The position numbers and the translations under genes were made by a program. A model generated the notes under the pieces. That model was not told where the DNA came from. It saw nothing but the letters and a program-made list of their open reading frames with translations, and made no database searches. 64,000 nt of DNA, taken from positions 121,104 to 185,103 of the forward strand of contig CAVRHV010000016.1 in assembly GCA_963721075.1 (NCBI GenBank), written 5' to 3'. Positions 1 to 9,823 of the stretch are shown here, in pieces. Each line of letters opens with the position of its first letter. The stretch's first letter is position 1. The DNA comes from DATFVA01 sp963721075 (lineage in GTDB: Bacteria > Bacteroidota > Ignavibacteria > Ignavibacteriales > Ignavibacteriaceae).

Positions 1-32
1 TTTAAGCTAATAATTATGTTACGGGGTTTAGT

Positions 33-1376
33 ATGAAGATTCTTCTGTTATCTGCAGCGTTATTGTTTTCAACTCTTTTTCTATTCTCCTGCAAAAAAGA
101 TAACCCTATCCCTCCTGAAGATCAGCCGCAAATAAATTTAACCTTAGAAGATACAAGCTGTACGGAAGCCTGGCTGAAGTTAACTACTGCAAATATTAAC
201 CTGCCTGCAGAAGTATCATTAAAGCAGGATGACAGCATAATTCAGAATATAATCTTAAGCAGTACTGATACACTGCTTTATGTAGACTCACTCCTGCCAA
301 ATCACTCATACAAATTCCAATCAGTCATACAGTCAGTCAATCAGGAAAGCGATGCAGTTAACGTGACAACAATGGATACCACCAGCCACAACTTTACCTT
401 CGAGACCTTCACTTTCGGCGGAACAGCCGGCAGCAGCACTCTTTATGATGTAGCTATAATAGATGAGAATGACATCTGGGCTGTAGGAGAAATATATGTG
501 GCAGATACAAGTCAGAATGGTTACACGCTGTACAATGCTGTCCACTGGGATGGAAGTCAGTGGCAATTAAAAAAGATAAGTATGCTCAGTAGTTGTAACC
601 CAGTTACATTTCCACCCCTCAAAGCCATATGTGCCTTTTCAGATAGTAATATTATCATAACAAGTGGAGGAAGCATTGGTTGGTTTAATGGAGTCACGAA
701 TACCCCCGATTGTGGCATAAGACCATTACTGACAGGTACAATTAATAAGTTATGGGGAGCATATGACAATGATTTTTATGCAGTGGGAAACTCAGGAAAT
801 ATAGCTCACTACCAAAACGGTCAGTGGAGCAGAATAGAAAGCGGAACAACAGTAGATCTGCTTGATATATGGGGAACATCTGGGGGTAAAATTATATGGA
901 TATCTGGCTATGCAGATTTTAAACCAACTGTTCTTTTAAAAATCTCCAATTCTGCAATTGAAACCATCTTCAATACCAGAGATTACCTTTTTGTATTTGA
1001 TCCGAAACATATATCCGGTGGGATAGGTAGTGTTTGGACCAATAACGATCGATTTGTTTATTTAACTACCTGGTATTCTCTTTATAGAAAATCAATAAAT
1101 TCTGATTCTGCCCAGGCAACTGCTTTAATATCAGGAAGCGTTGTGGAATTTTTTGGGCTCCGATCGAGAGGAACAGCAAAAAATAATATTTTTACCATAG
1201 GTTCCCAGAACAGCATACATCATTATAACGGAATAACTTTTAGAACATTTCAAGAACCCACTGATACGGATGTCACTTATTATGGTTTAGATGTTAAATC
1301 TAATACCGCAGCTATATGTGGGCAGTTATATGAAAATGGAATTTCAGATAAAGCAATTATTTCAATAACTAAATAA
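33..1376 (+). CDS. Exported lipoprotein, copy 1 of a tandem pair
   Basis: 447 residues. The N-terminus is a lipoprotein signal: hydrophobic residues 3-19 followed by LFSC with the lipidated Cys at about residue 20, so it should sit on the outer membrane or cell surface. It is closely related to the protein encoded at 4942-6273. The first ~35 residues, a central block (about residues 115-185, containing NDIWAVGEIY) and a short AHYQNGQWSRIESGT block are almost identical, while the intervening and C-terminal stretches differ strongly. The repeated W-G and NxxDIWAVG-like patterns suggest beta-propeller or beta-sandwich repeats, but no catalytic motif is visible. The roughly 30 bases before the start codon are also shared with copy 2, so promoter and ribosome binding region were duplicated with the gene. 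It precedes a T9SS gene, as copy 2 does. Function unknown. Confidence 0.8.
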   Translation: MKILLLSAALLFSTLFLFSCKKDNPIPPEDQPQINLTLEDTSCTEAWLKLTTANINLPAEVSLKQDDSIIQNIILSSTDTLLYVDSLLPNHSYKFQSVIQSVNQESDAVNVTTMDTTSHNFTFETFTFGGTAGSSTLYDVAIIDENDIWAVGEIYVADTSQNGYTLYNAVHWDGSQWQLKKISMLSSCNPVTFPPLKAICAFSDSNIIITSGGSIGWFNGVTNTPDCGIRPLLTGTINKLWGAYDNDFYAVGNSGNIAHYQNGQWSRIESGTTVDLLDIWGTSGGKIIWISGYADFKPTVLLKISNSAIETIFNTRDYLFVFDPKHISGGIGSVWTNNDRFVYLTTWYSLYRKSINSDSAQATALISGSVVEFFGLRSRGTAKNNIFTIGSQNSIHHYNGITFRTFQEPTDTDVTYYGLDVKSNTAAICGQLYENGISDKAIISITK

Positions 1377-1462
1377 AGGAGTAAGTTATGAAATATAGTA
1401 TATTTGTTTTGTATTGGTTCAGCGAAAAATGGAATTTCGGGTTAATTAAATAAGGTAGATTT

Positions 1463-2422
1463 TCAGTTAACATTTCTAACCTCAAATCTGTTTTCTTTGG
1501 CTTCCTTCAGTTTCCTTTCTCTGATTTTTAACTTCTCCTCGACTCTTCCCAAAAGAAAATCTTCCGGTGTTAAATAATATAAAGAACTGTGAAGTCTTTT
1601 GGTATTATAATAATCGACATATCGCTGAATTTGTTTTCTTGCATCCTCCAGGTTAATGAAAGATTTTTTCTTTAAGCATTCCTCCTCAAGCGTTCTATGA
1701 TACCTTTCTATTTTTCCGTTACTTTGAGGATATGCAACAGATGTCCTTACGTGCTGCAGTCCAAGTTCTCTTAAGTACCCGGTAAAATCCCTTGATATAA
1801 ACTGGCTGCCGTTGTCGGATATTATCCTTGGTCTGTAGCCGGGATATTTCTCAAGGGCTCTCTGCAGCGTTACTTGTACGTCAAACTCCTGCATACTAAG
1901 TCTCAGCTCGTGATGGACCATATACCTGCAGTAACCATCGATTACCGAGATGAAGAATAGGAATGTACCGTGGAAGTTGACATATTTTATATCTGTATGC
2001 CAGTGCTGATGAGGAGCTGTCGGTTGATCAAATCCCAGGCCTTTGGAGGTCTTTTTAACATTATTAAACTTGTTGAGCAGACCGGCCTGTTTAAGCACTC
2101 TATAGGTTGTAGAAGGGCTTACAGCAGCTATATTATCATCAAGCATCATATAGGTAAGCCTCCTGTACCCTTCTCCCGGATGATCCCCGGCATAACTGAT
2201 TATAGCTTCTCTTTCCCAGTTCAGGATCCAGTGCCCCCTTGGTATATCACTATTATGTCCATTCGGCTGACCTTCCCTGTCCAGCCAGGAATAATACCTG
2301 CTGCTTTTCAGACCCAGCCTTCCCAGAAACCATTTTACCGGTAACTCTGTTTTAGGTTTGTATATCCTGATAAAGCCGATTACCTGCTCTCTTACATCCA
2401 GTTCAACCCACTGCTGGTTCAT
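1463..2422 (-). CDS. IS3-family transposase OrfB, DDE integrase core
   Basis: 319 residues. An HTH_21-like N-terminal part (GEGYRRLTYMM) is followed by an rve integrase core. The catalytic triad is visible as D144 (WHTDIKY), D203 (ISDNGSQF) and E239 (NGKIERYHR), with 35 residues between the last two, the DD35E spacing of IS3 elements. Its start ATG overlaps the orfA stop as ATGA. Its frame is -1 relative to orfA, and a run of eight A (minus strand) at 2439-2446 provides an A-AAA-AAA slippery site, so it may also be made as an OrfAB fusion by -1 frameshifting, the normal mechanism in this family. It looks intact and potentially active. Confidence 0.93.
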   Translation of the reverse strand: MNQQWVELDVREQVIGFIRIYKPKTELPVKWFLGRLGLKSSRYYSWLDREGQPNGHNSDIPRGHWILNWEREAIISYAGDHPGEGYRRLTYMMLDDNIAAVSPSTTYRVLKQAGLLNKFNNVKKTSKGLGFDQPTAPHQHWHTDIKYVNFHGTFLFFISVIDGYCRYMVHHELRLSMQEFDVQVTLQRALEKYPGYRPRIISDNGSQFISRDFTGYLRELGLQHVRTSVAYPQSNGKIERYHRTLEEECLKKKSFINLEDARKQIQRYVDYYNTKRLHSSLYYLTPEDFLLGRVEEKLKIRERKLKEAKENRFEVRNVN

Positions 2423-2745
2423 ATCTCCCCATCGACACTTTTTTTTATTTCTATGTTTTCCTTCAGCAGCATTGCTATTGCCTCATCCCTGTCCCTTAGC
2501 TTTGCTTCCAGCTTTTCTATCCTTTTCTGTTCTGCTGTCTTTTGTTTCTGGTTAACCGGGGTGGTCTTGAATAATTCCTTTGCCCCCTCAAAGAGCTTTT
2601 TCTTCCAGTTGTAGATGTCATTAGGATGTACCTGGTACTTTTCGGCTAGCTGACTGATCGGGACATTATTTTCGAGTAACTCCCTTACGATTATGACCTT
2701 CTGTTCCGGACTGTAGATTTTTCTTTCCCTTTTTCCTTCTGCCAT
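2419..2745 (-). CDS. IS3-family transposase OrfA, HTH protein
   Basis: 108 residues. The N-terminal half is a homeodomain-like helix-turn-helix (IYSPEQKVIIVRELLE ... QLAEKYQVHPNDIYNWKKK) that recognises the IS ends. The C-terminal half is a charged leucine-zipper-like coiled coil (EKLEAKLRDRDEAIAMLLKENIEIKK) used for OrfA multimerisation. It ends in the slippery A-run and overlaps the next gene by four bases. The length is normal for the family. Confidence 0.93.
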   Translation of the reverse strand: MAEGKRERKIYSPEQKVIIVRELLENNVPISQLAEKYQVHPNDIYNWKKKLFEGAKELFKTTPVNQKQKTAEQKRIEKLEAKLRDRDEAIAMLLKENIEIKKSVDGEI

Positions 2746-4716
2746 AATAGAACCTCCTGTCTTTTACATTACGTAAATTTAGGAAATTCCATTTTCATCT
2801 GAAGCAGTACAAAACAACCAGGGAAAATTTATAAGAACCGCTGACGGGAATCTGCACAATGTATACGAAAGTATGGGACACGTATGGTACGAGATGAGTA
2901 CAGATAATGGACAAAACTGGATGCTTCAGAATAACCATCAGCCTCTTGATGATGGCGGCGGCGAAAATCCATCCATCGATTGGGTGAATATAAACAGCAC
3001 TCATCAGTATATTGTTATTGTTTTCCAGCAGAATGAACCAGGCGTTGGTTTTAGTTATTCAATTCAAGCCGCTTTATTTGGAGGAAATGAGGCTTATCCC
3101 CGGGTTGATACGAAGACTGTATATTCAACGCCTTTTTATCAGCAAACACATTGTGAGACAACTCCTGTAGTAGCAGTCTTATCCTGCTTATGACTGTGCG
3201 GGCATCGGAATAGTGTGGCACACTAATGAGGGTCTTATGCTAAAAAATGGAAGCATAACTTTGACCAGCCCTCAGTTCCATATATCAGAAAGTGCCTATA
3301 ATTTAGCAGGCACTGATGTAAATTCAATTAATCCTTCTTTATCAACATATAAGGTTAGTAACTTTGGAACTTATTATCTGGTATTTGAACAAAGTAATTC
3401 GATTCTTTATTCTTCTTTAAATGTATCCGGAGCAGTTTCACTACAGACGATCTCCACGTGGGGATGGTTTCTCAAAGAGAAACAACCCCTCAATTGTTGT
3501 AATGGATGATCATTCTGCAAAAGTTGTCTGGAGAGCAGAAAGAAATTACTACCTTGACGGGGGAATCAGTATATACCGGCAGACTGCAGTTATATTTAAA
3601 GATCCCGAGGTGGAGGGTTTTAACCAGTTTGGCTCCAATGTGGGTAATCCAAACATAAACAGGGCGGATAACGGCAGTTTCTTTGCTTTTGCCTGGAGCG
3701 AAAATGATGGGGCGACAATTAAATTTGCTGATAATAATCTGAGCAGTTACTGGACAATGCCCAATAATACCGGTAAAGATGTACAAATCTCCAATGGGTC
3801 AAATAAATTTGCTATGTATGCCGAATCATTTAACTCTTCTGCCGTGCCTCATTATTTTAAGACCTCGCCCAACCTGGCGTCTATGCATTATGAGACACCT
3901 GTTATTCACGGAACTGACGGACCGGCAGTAGGCAGGGAGGGCACGATATCAGCAGGACACGCCCAATTCTTCTTTAATTTTGGGGATATCAGTGTTGCTG
4001 ACAGCAGCATCGGCTTTATTCCCCTTCCCCAGCACCCGTCATACGATTCAGTTGAGGTATTGAACGAGTATTCACTTACTGAAGCTTTTAATATCTATGA
4101 CGGCATTGATTTTATGTACACGATATTATATGGGACAACAGATTCTACCGGTGCAGCAGCTTTGCTTGTTGACGGAAATTATGTGTCATATAGTTTATAC
4201 TTGGTTGATGATGCAACCGGTGAGGTAATCGCTCCTCTGGATAATGTTGTGTTTGAAGAAGGAAATATCTTCCAATATGCTAACATCAGGTATCAGCTGG
4301 AGACCACAGGTTTGGGAAACAGGAGAGTAAGAATGAAGCTCGCAGCAGCTAATAACTTCGAAGCAGAATATTCGTTAAATGAAAGTTATACAGACGAAAG
4401 TGAAACATTGGGGAAAGCTTTAATAAAGAAGAAAAAAGCCATCGCCCCTATGACTGAATACGCAGTTGCACAGAATTTCCCGAATCCATTCAATCCTGCA
4501 ACAACGATTAACTATCAGATACCTCAGACCGGTTTTGTAACACTGAAGATATATGATATCCTTGGAAAAGAAATAACTACACTGGTCAACGAGCAGAAGA
4601 ACCAGGGAAGATATTCGGTTAACTTTGATGCCTCAAAACTTGCAAGCGGTGTCTACATATATCAACTTCGTGTGAACGATTACGTCAGCTCGAAGAAGAT
4701 GCTGTTGCTTAAGTAA

Positions 4717-4941
4717 TGGATAACAATTGAGTGAATAAAAGGGAGTCATCGCGAAGTGCTCTCTCAAATTTATAACAAATTCTTTACGGGAGTATTTTTT
4801 TGAAGAAAGTTGTATTTAAGATTTTTTTTTTTTCTATATTGTAATAGGAAAATAAAGGGATTCTGATAAAAAGTATTTGCGCTGCTATTTATTTCGAATA
4901 CCTCAGAATTTTAAACTAATAATTATGTTACGGGGTTTAGT
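4717..4941. other. Intergenic region between T9SS pseudogene and lipoprotein copy 2
   Basis: AT-rich, with a T-run near 4829-4838. The last ~30 bases repeat the sequence just before the first lipoprotein gene (start of the window), so this is the duplicated promoter/leader. No RNA gene or strong terminator recognised. Confidence 0.4.
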
Positions 4942-6273
4942 ATGAAGATTCTTCTGTTATCTGCAGCGTTATTGTTTTCAACTCTTTTTCTATTCTCCTG
5001 CAAAAAAGATAACCCTATTCCTCCAGAAAATCAGCCGCAAGTAAACTTGACCTTAGAAGATACAAGCTGCACAGAAGCCTGGCTGAAGTTAACTGCTGCA
5101 AATATTGGGTTACCGGCAGAAGCAGTATTGATGCAGAATGATGTTGTTATTCAGACTATTAGTTTGAGTACGATAGATACACTGCTCTATATCGATTCAC
5201 TCCTGCCAAACCATACTTACAAATTCCAATCAGTTATTCAGTCAGTGAGTAAATCAAGCAATTCGGTTAACGTGACAACAATGGACACCACCAGCCACAA
5301 CTTTACTTTCGAAACCTTTACCTTCGGCGGAACAGCCGGCAGCAGCACACTGTATGATGTAGCTATAATAGATGAGAATGACATCTGGGCCGTAGGAGAA
5401 ATATACGTTGCAGATACTAGCCAGAATGGTTACACAATGTACAATGCTGTCCACTGGGACGGAAGTCAGTGGGAATTAAAAAGAATTTTTGTTATCCATA
5501 ATGGCAGTTCAATTACACCGCCTCTCTATGGAATTTTTGCTTTCTCTGAGACAGATATTTGGCTCTCAGCCGGAGTACCAATCCACGGAGATGGCGTAAA
5601 TTGGATTCAGTATCATTTATTTGATATGGGAATTTTAACCCAGGAAGATGGCTATCTTACTAAAATATGGGGAGAATCATCAACTAATATTTATTTTGTT
5701 GGAACACTTGGAACCATTGCCCACTACCAGAACGGGCAGTGGAGCAGAATTGAAAGCGGAACGGATTTGAATATAAATGATATTTATGGTGCTTATAATG
5801 AAAGAACAAATCGGTATGAAATCCTTGCTGTTGCTTCTGATTATCCAGGCGGCATAGATAAAACGATTCTATCAATTAAAAATGATACAGCCAAACAAGT
5901 TTCAACCAATCCAATAGTGTGGCCCTTGTTTACAATCTGGTTTATACCGAACCGACAATATTATTCAGCTGGTAGCGGGATATATCAAAAGCATCTCATA
6001 GAGGATAGTGACTGGAAAAATAAAGCCCTCGATATCACAACCTTTACAACAACATCGATGAGAGGTAACAATATAAACGATGTGGTGGGGGTCGGTGCAT
6101 TCGGGGATCTGGTTCATTATAACGGTATAAGCTGGAAAAACGACTACACCGAACCATTACTGGCCAATGGTTCATATACGAGTGTTACAACAAAAGGTAA
6201 TATGATTGTGGCAGTAGGCTCAAATCAGATATCTATTAATTCAGAGGCAGTAATACTTTTAGGAAGGAGGTAG
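4942..6273 (+). CDS. Exported lipoprotein, copy 2 of a tandem pair
   Basis: 443 residues with the same lipoprotein signal (LFLFSC, lipidated Cys about residue 20) as the protein at 33-1376. Residues 1-40 and the central NDIWAVGEIYVADTSQNG block are almost identical between the copies. The middle (residues ~186-250) and the C-terminal ~170 residues differ far more, a mosaic pattern that suggests gene conversion in some blocks and diversification in others. The sequence is beta-rich with repeated GxxxLVHYNG-like patterns, possibly a propeller. It lies 170 bases upstream of an intact T9SS gene, suggesting one surface-exposed module. No enzyme motif seen. Confidence 0.8.
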   Translation: MKILLLSAALLFSTLFLFSCKKDNPIPPENQPQVNLTLEDTSCTEAWLKLTAANIGLPAEAVLMQNDVVIQTISLSTIDTLLYIDSLLPNHTYKFQSVIQSVSKSSNSVNVTTMDTTSHNFTFETFTFGGTAGSSTLYDVAIIDENDIWAVGEIYVADTSQNGYTMYNAVHWDGSQWELKRIFVIHNGSSITPPLYGIFAFSETDIWLSAGVPIHGDGVNWIQYHLFDMGILTQEDGYLTKIWGESSTNIYFVGTLGTIAHYQNGQWSRIESGTDLNINDIYGAYNERTNRYEILAVASDYPGGIDKTILSIKNDTAKQVSTNPIVWPLFTIWFIPNRQYYSAGSGIYQKHLIEDSDWKNKALDITTFTTTSMRGNNINDVVGVGAFGDLVHYNGISWKNDYTEPLLANGSYTSVTTKGNMIVAVGSNQISINSEAVILLGRR

Positions 6274-6304
6274 CGTATGTCCCCGCCGGAATTCAGTAAA
6301 AAGT

Positions 6305-6332
6305 GAGTAGCGATGCGGCAACATCGCTACTC
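6305..6332. repeat. Perfect intergenic hairpin, 11-bp stem
   Basis: GAGTAGCGATG at 6305-6315 is exactly complementary to 6322-6332 across a six-base loop. It lies just after the lipoprotein stop codon and is not followed by a T-run, so it looks like a REP-type intergenic palindrome or mRNA-stabilising hairpin rather than an intrinsic terminator. Confidence 0.6.
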
Positions 6333-6360
6333 TAATATGCAAATATTCAAGGTTGGTATA

Positions 6361-6390
6361 AGATGATTCTGCGAATCATCCTGCCTTTTT
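6361..6390 (+). terminator. Possible intrinsic terminator or second hairpin
   Basis: GATGATT at 6362-6368 pairs with AATCATC at 6374-6380 over a five-base loop, and a T5 run follows a few bases later (6386-6390). It separates lipoprotein copy 2 from the T9SS gene. The stem has low GC content, so termination may be weak. Confidence 0.4.
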
Positions 6391-6445
6391 ATTTGCTGTC
6401 CGAATAATATGAAAAATTTTATAAATAAAACAAGGAATATGGAAA

Positions 6446-9400
6446 ATGAAAACTATTAATGTTGTTTTATTATTATTCTGTTTCCTCTTTACAAAGATCG
6501 CGGAAAGTCAGGATATTTTTGGTCCTGATACTGCTAATTACAAAAGATATGCCTATAAAACCGGGAGCAACCCTACGGCAGCATCGGAGCTTCTGTATAA
6601 TAACAATGTGATGTTCATTGGTAATGACGGCTCAACAAAATATAGGGCTTTTTATCAGTGGAATTTGACCGATAATGTAATCCCAAACGGCTCGCAGATA
6701 GATACTGTCGAGATATTCTTTACATATACGCCTTTTGTCTCAACTCATTATATTGCTGTTGGCTATTCAGATGTTGGGGAAGATCTTAAGAGCCCTGATG
6801 TCAATTCAATGTGGAATAGGTCAGATTTGGGGAGCTCATATCAAATAGGTTCAGGGCAGGGTAATAAATACGGTTTTCAGGGCAGCCAGCAGGATACTGT
6901 ATTAAGCACCTTTGGTCCTTCTTCTGATTTCTGTATTGCTGTCCAAAATGCGTTATCGTCCGATAAATTTACCCTGGGATTAACTTCTAATACGGAAACT
7001 TATCCATATGAGTGGCAGATTGACAATTCATCTTTCACAATCAGGATCGTCTACCGCCCACCCTCTCAGAATATTATTGTTGACCAGAAATTATCAAATA
7101 ATGCAAGAATAGATTCGGTAGGATTATGGAATCCCACAGAAAATAAATTTGATAACTTTGGGGTACCAGGAAGTTTTCCCTGGACTGTGAATTCGTCAAA
7201 AATTCTACGTGGTTCACAAAAATTATTAAATAACCAAAAATATGTTCATTGGGAAAACAATTCCCAGGTGGATAATGACATTGCAAATCATAAAATCTTT
7301 GAAATCCTGCCAACAACCACTAACTTAACTTCGCGCTTCAATCCAAGCTATCAGGGTATAACTATAAAAAATTCCCTCGAAGGAACTCAAATTGATCCCG
7401 AATCAGATTCAATAAAATTTGCAGATCCCTGGTACATAGATTATGCGGACCCTGATTATGCTGATAGTGTGCGGAACCGTGGGATGAAACTTACCGGCTC
7501 TGATCCTGATAAATTGCAGTATAGAGAAAGAGCTTCTCCTTTCTATCCTAATTATAATACCATTTATCAAAACGGGAATGATCCTTCACACGCTTACCAG
7601 GGTGTCTTCCTGAATCAGGATCCTAATTTTCTTCCAAATGTACCAAATTACTCCGTGCAGGCTTTATCATCGCAGCCTGTCACCTTAACCGGGATAGGCA
7701 CAAGAGATTTTTATTTCTTCAGCTGGGATTATGATGAAAATAAAATTTCACTACAAGATCCTCTTTATGCAACGACCGGGGTAGTCTTTAAAGACGCGAA
7801 TGCAACCCTTACTGCTAATCTAAAAGGGCATCTCTTATCCAACAATCAGAATGCCTTAAGCGGTGGATCTCAAAGGAGACTGGTAAGAACCGATAATGGC
7901 ATTTATCATCTAGTTTATGAATCTATGGGTGTAATCTGGTATACTCACAGCAACTCTACAAATTTTAACGGATCCTGGAGTGCTGAGGCCGGAGTTGAAA
8001 TCGGAAAGAATCCATCGATGGATTTCAATTATAACACTGTCAGAATTGTATGTGAAAAATCCGATGCGGATAGCAGCATAATAGAGATGATAACCATTGA
8101 TCCTGATTATAATAACCCCCTTGAATATGAATATGAAGATGTAATTCATTTCCCCCTATCTTACTATGGTAATGCAAAGCCCGTAATATCAACCGGGTCA
8201 GTTTTAACTTATATAGCCTACAGGAAGAATGTAGCAGATGGAATTCATCAGGTATGCAGGTTTTATCAGGGTATCTGGGATGATCAGCTAATATCAGGCA
8301 CAAATGCTGATTGTATGAATCCTTCAATTGCGGGTGCGGGAGAGGATATTCATCTTGTATGTGCTAATAATTCCCGAATTGAATACATATTTTGCTATAA
8401 AAAGAATGCTTGGGAATACCATTCTCCCGAATATATTTCAGACGGCTCCGGGAACAATGCGAATGGTAATCCCTGTATCACTCTGGCAAATGGTTACCCG
8501 TTTGTAAGCTGGATCGGCAGCTATTCCTCCACAGGTATTACTAAAGGTACAGCAGCAGGCGGAGGAGATATTCCTCCTATGGTAGTAGCAAGAAGAAAAG
8601 GAAGCACCTGGGGTTCATTCTTTAAGTCAGGCAGTAATGTTTTCTCTGTAAACAGTAATTCCTCTAATAACAGCACTGAACAAACCGTAATTGCCTGGAG
8701 TGAAGGAACTCCGCAGAGCTATACCTCCAATTGGGTCAGAAGGGTTGATACAGCGTACTCGGATCCTCATAATCTGAGTTCTAACGGGGTTCAGACACAG
8801 GTATCAAATGGCACTGACCTTACAGATATGGGCAGTGTTCTGCTCTCAACTGCCACAACTCCTTATGACCTGCCTTTACTTACAACTGACTTTAATCAGC
8901 TTTTCCTGGGTGGTCCGGGTGGAACCGGTAAAATAAAGAATCAGCCCGATCTTGCCTACGGAAGGGAAGGGATAATATCTAAAAACGGTGTTGAATTCCT
9001 CTTCGACATAGGAGATGTAATTGTCGGTGACAGCGTAATTAAGTTTATTTACAGACCTGATACACTAAGCTACGCTTCATCTGGTGAGCTTAACGAGGTT
9101 GTAAGAACAGAGAGCTTCCCGCTTGATCCTTCAGCTGAGTTCTACTTTACGGATTTTTATTATGTCCTTAACCCCGGGGCGGCAGATACCCTGCTTTCGG
9201 GTGATGACCTTGTAAGCTTCAAAGCAGAGCTTGTAGATGCCGGATCGGGCAGTATCGCAGGAACCTTTGATAATGTTACATATACAAAAGAACAATTAAC
9301 TGAGCATAATAATGTATCTTACCGGGTAGACTGCAGCAATATTACCCCCGGAAGTTATTACCTCAGACTTGTTACTACTGTACAGGGAGAGGCTGAATAC

Positions 9401-9748
9401 TCCCTTGCTGATGTTCAGAATAATGCAGATGAACTGGCCAAACACAGCTACAATGAAATTGTATACGACGGAACAAAGCTGCCTGAGACTTATGATTTAT
9501 CGCAGAATTTTCCCAATCCGTTCAACCCGGCAACAACGATTAACTACCAGATGCCTGAGAATGGCTTTGTAACACTGAAGATCTATGATATACTGGGTAA
9601 AGAAGTGGCAACTCTTGTTAACGAACAGAAGAACCAGGGAAGGTATTCGGTTAATTTTGATGCTTCAAGACTGGCAAGCGGAGTTTACATATACCAATTA
9701 CGAGTGAACGACTATGTCAGTTCGAAGAAGATGTTGCTGCTGAAGTAA
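6446..9748 (+). CDS. Large T9SS type A sorting-domain surface protein, copy 2
   Basis: 1100 residues. An N-terminal signal peptide (about residues 1-21, ending ESQ) directs Sec export. The last 80 residues (1021-1100) are a T9SS type A sorting domain: NFPNPFNPATTINY, then KIYDILGKEV and terminal KKMLLLK. The protein should cross the outer membrane through the type IX system and be attached or released. The ~1000-residue body is rich in aromatic and Asn/Ser residues and probably beta-structured. I recognise no catalytic domain. A region around residues 470-760 recurs in the broken copy at 2797-4716. An AAGGA-like ribosome binding site precedes the ATG. A strong hairpin terminator follows at 9779. 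Confidence 0.85.
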   Translation: MKTINVVLLLFCFLFTKIAESQDIFGPDTANYKRYAYKTGSNPTAASELLYNNNVMFIGNDGSTKYRAFYQWNLTDNVIPNGSQIDTVEIFFTYTPFVSTHYIAVGYSDVGEDLKSPDVNSMWNRSDLGSSYQIGSGQGNKYGFQGSQQDTVLSTFGPSSDFCIAVQNALSSDKFTLGLTSNTETYPYEWQIDNSSFTIRIVYRPPSQNIIVDQKLSNNARIDSVGLWNPTENKFDNFGVPGSFPWTVNSSKILRGSQKLLNNQKYVHWENNSQVDNDIANHKIFEILPTTTNLTSRFNPSYQGITIKNSLEGTQIDPESDSIKFADPWYIDYADPDYADSVRNRGMKLTGSDPDKLQYRERASPFYPNYNTIYQNGNDPSHAYQGVFLNQDPNFLPNVPNYSVQALSSQPVTLTGIGTRDFYFFSWDYDENKISLQDPLYATTGVVFKDANATLTANLKGHLLSNNQNALSGGSQRRLVRTDNGIYHLVYESMGVIWYTHSNSTNFNGSWSAEAGVEIGKNPSMDFNYNTVRIVCEKSDADSSIIEMITIDPDYNNPLEYEYEDVIHFPLSYYGNAKPVISTGSVLTYIAYRKNVADGIHQVCRFYQGIWDDQLISGTNADCMNPSIAGAGEDIHLVCANNSRIEYIFCYKKNAWEYHSPEYISDGSGNNANGNPCITLANGYPFVSWIGSYSSTGITKGTAAGGGDIPPMVVARRKGSTWGSFFKSGSNVFSVNSNSSNNSTEQTVIAWSEGTPQSYTSNWVRRVDTAYSDPHNLSSNGVQTQVSNGTDLTDMGSVLLSTATTPYDLPLLTTDFNQLFLGGPGGTGKIKNQPDLAYGREGIISKNGVEFLFDIGDVIVGDSVIKFIYRPDTLSYASSGELNEVVRTESFPLDPSAEFYFTDFYYVLNPGAADTLLSGDDLVSFKAELVDAGSGSIAGTFDNVTYTKEQLTEHNNVSYRVDCSNITPGSYYLRLVTTVQGEAEYSLADVQNNADELAKHSYNEIVYDGTKLPETYDLSQNFPNPFNPATTINYQMPENGFVTLKIYDILGKEVATLVNEQKNQGRYSVNFDASRLASGVYIYQLRVNDYVSSKKMLLLK

Positions 9749-9778
9749 TGGATTAAAAGTAAAGTTGGGGTGAATAAA

Positions 9779-9808
9779 GAAAGAGGCTGCTCAATGGCAG
9801 CCTCTTTT
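9779..9808. terminator. Bidirectional intrinsic terminator
   Basis: AAAGAGGCTGC pairs with GCAGCCTCTTT around a six-base loop. A T-run lies on the plus side and the matching A-run gives a T-run on the minus side. It serves the T9SS gene on the plus strand and the convergent HU gene on the minus strand. Confidence 0.85.
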
Positions 9809-9823
9809 CATATCAGGATAAGA

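Larger units (their letters stand above)
1430..2791 (-). mobile_element. IS3-family insertion sequence, about 1.36 kb
   Basis: It contains overlapping orfA and orfB on the minus strand. The ends are imperfect inverted repeats: TGGAATTTC at 1430-1438 matches its complement at 2783-2791, and four more A/T bases outside also match, giving up to 13 bp. The size and the TG...CA ends fit the IS3 family. No clear 3-5 bp target duplication is seen (left flank GCGAAAA, right flank TTTTCAT), consistent with an adjacent deletion or post-insertion change. It sits inside the reading frame of the T9SS gene. Confidence 0.8.
1388..4716 (+). pseudogene. T9SS sorting-domain surface protein, copy 1, broken by an IS3 element
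   Basis: A start codon at 1388 begins a hydrophobic signal-like stretch that runs into the IS at about 1430. After the IS, coding resumes at about 2797 in the same phase with a protein homologous to the middle and C-terminal part of the 1100-residue protein at 6446-9748 (shared pattern RTxNG-x-H-x-VYESMG). The final 80 residues are a T9SS type A sorting domain, nearly identical to that of copy 2. Compared with copy 2 about 450 N-terminal residues are absent, so either the insertion came with a deletion or this copy was shorter. Two further frame changes, near 3177-3182 and 3455-3462, are each cured by removing one base and may be sequencing errors. The IS interruption alone makes it a pseudogene. 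Confidence 0.8.
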
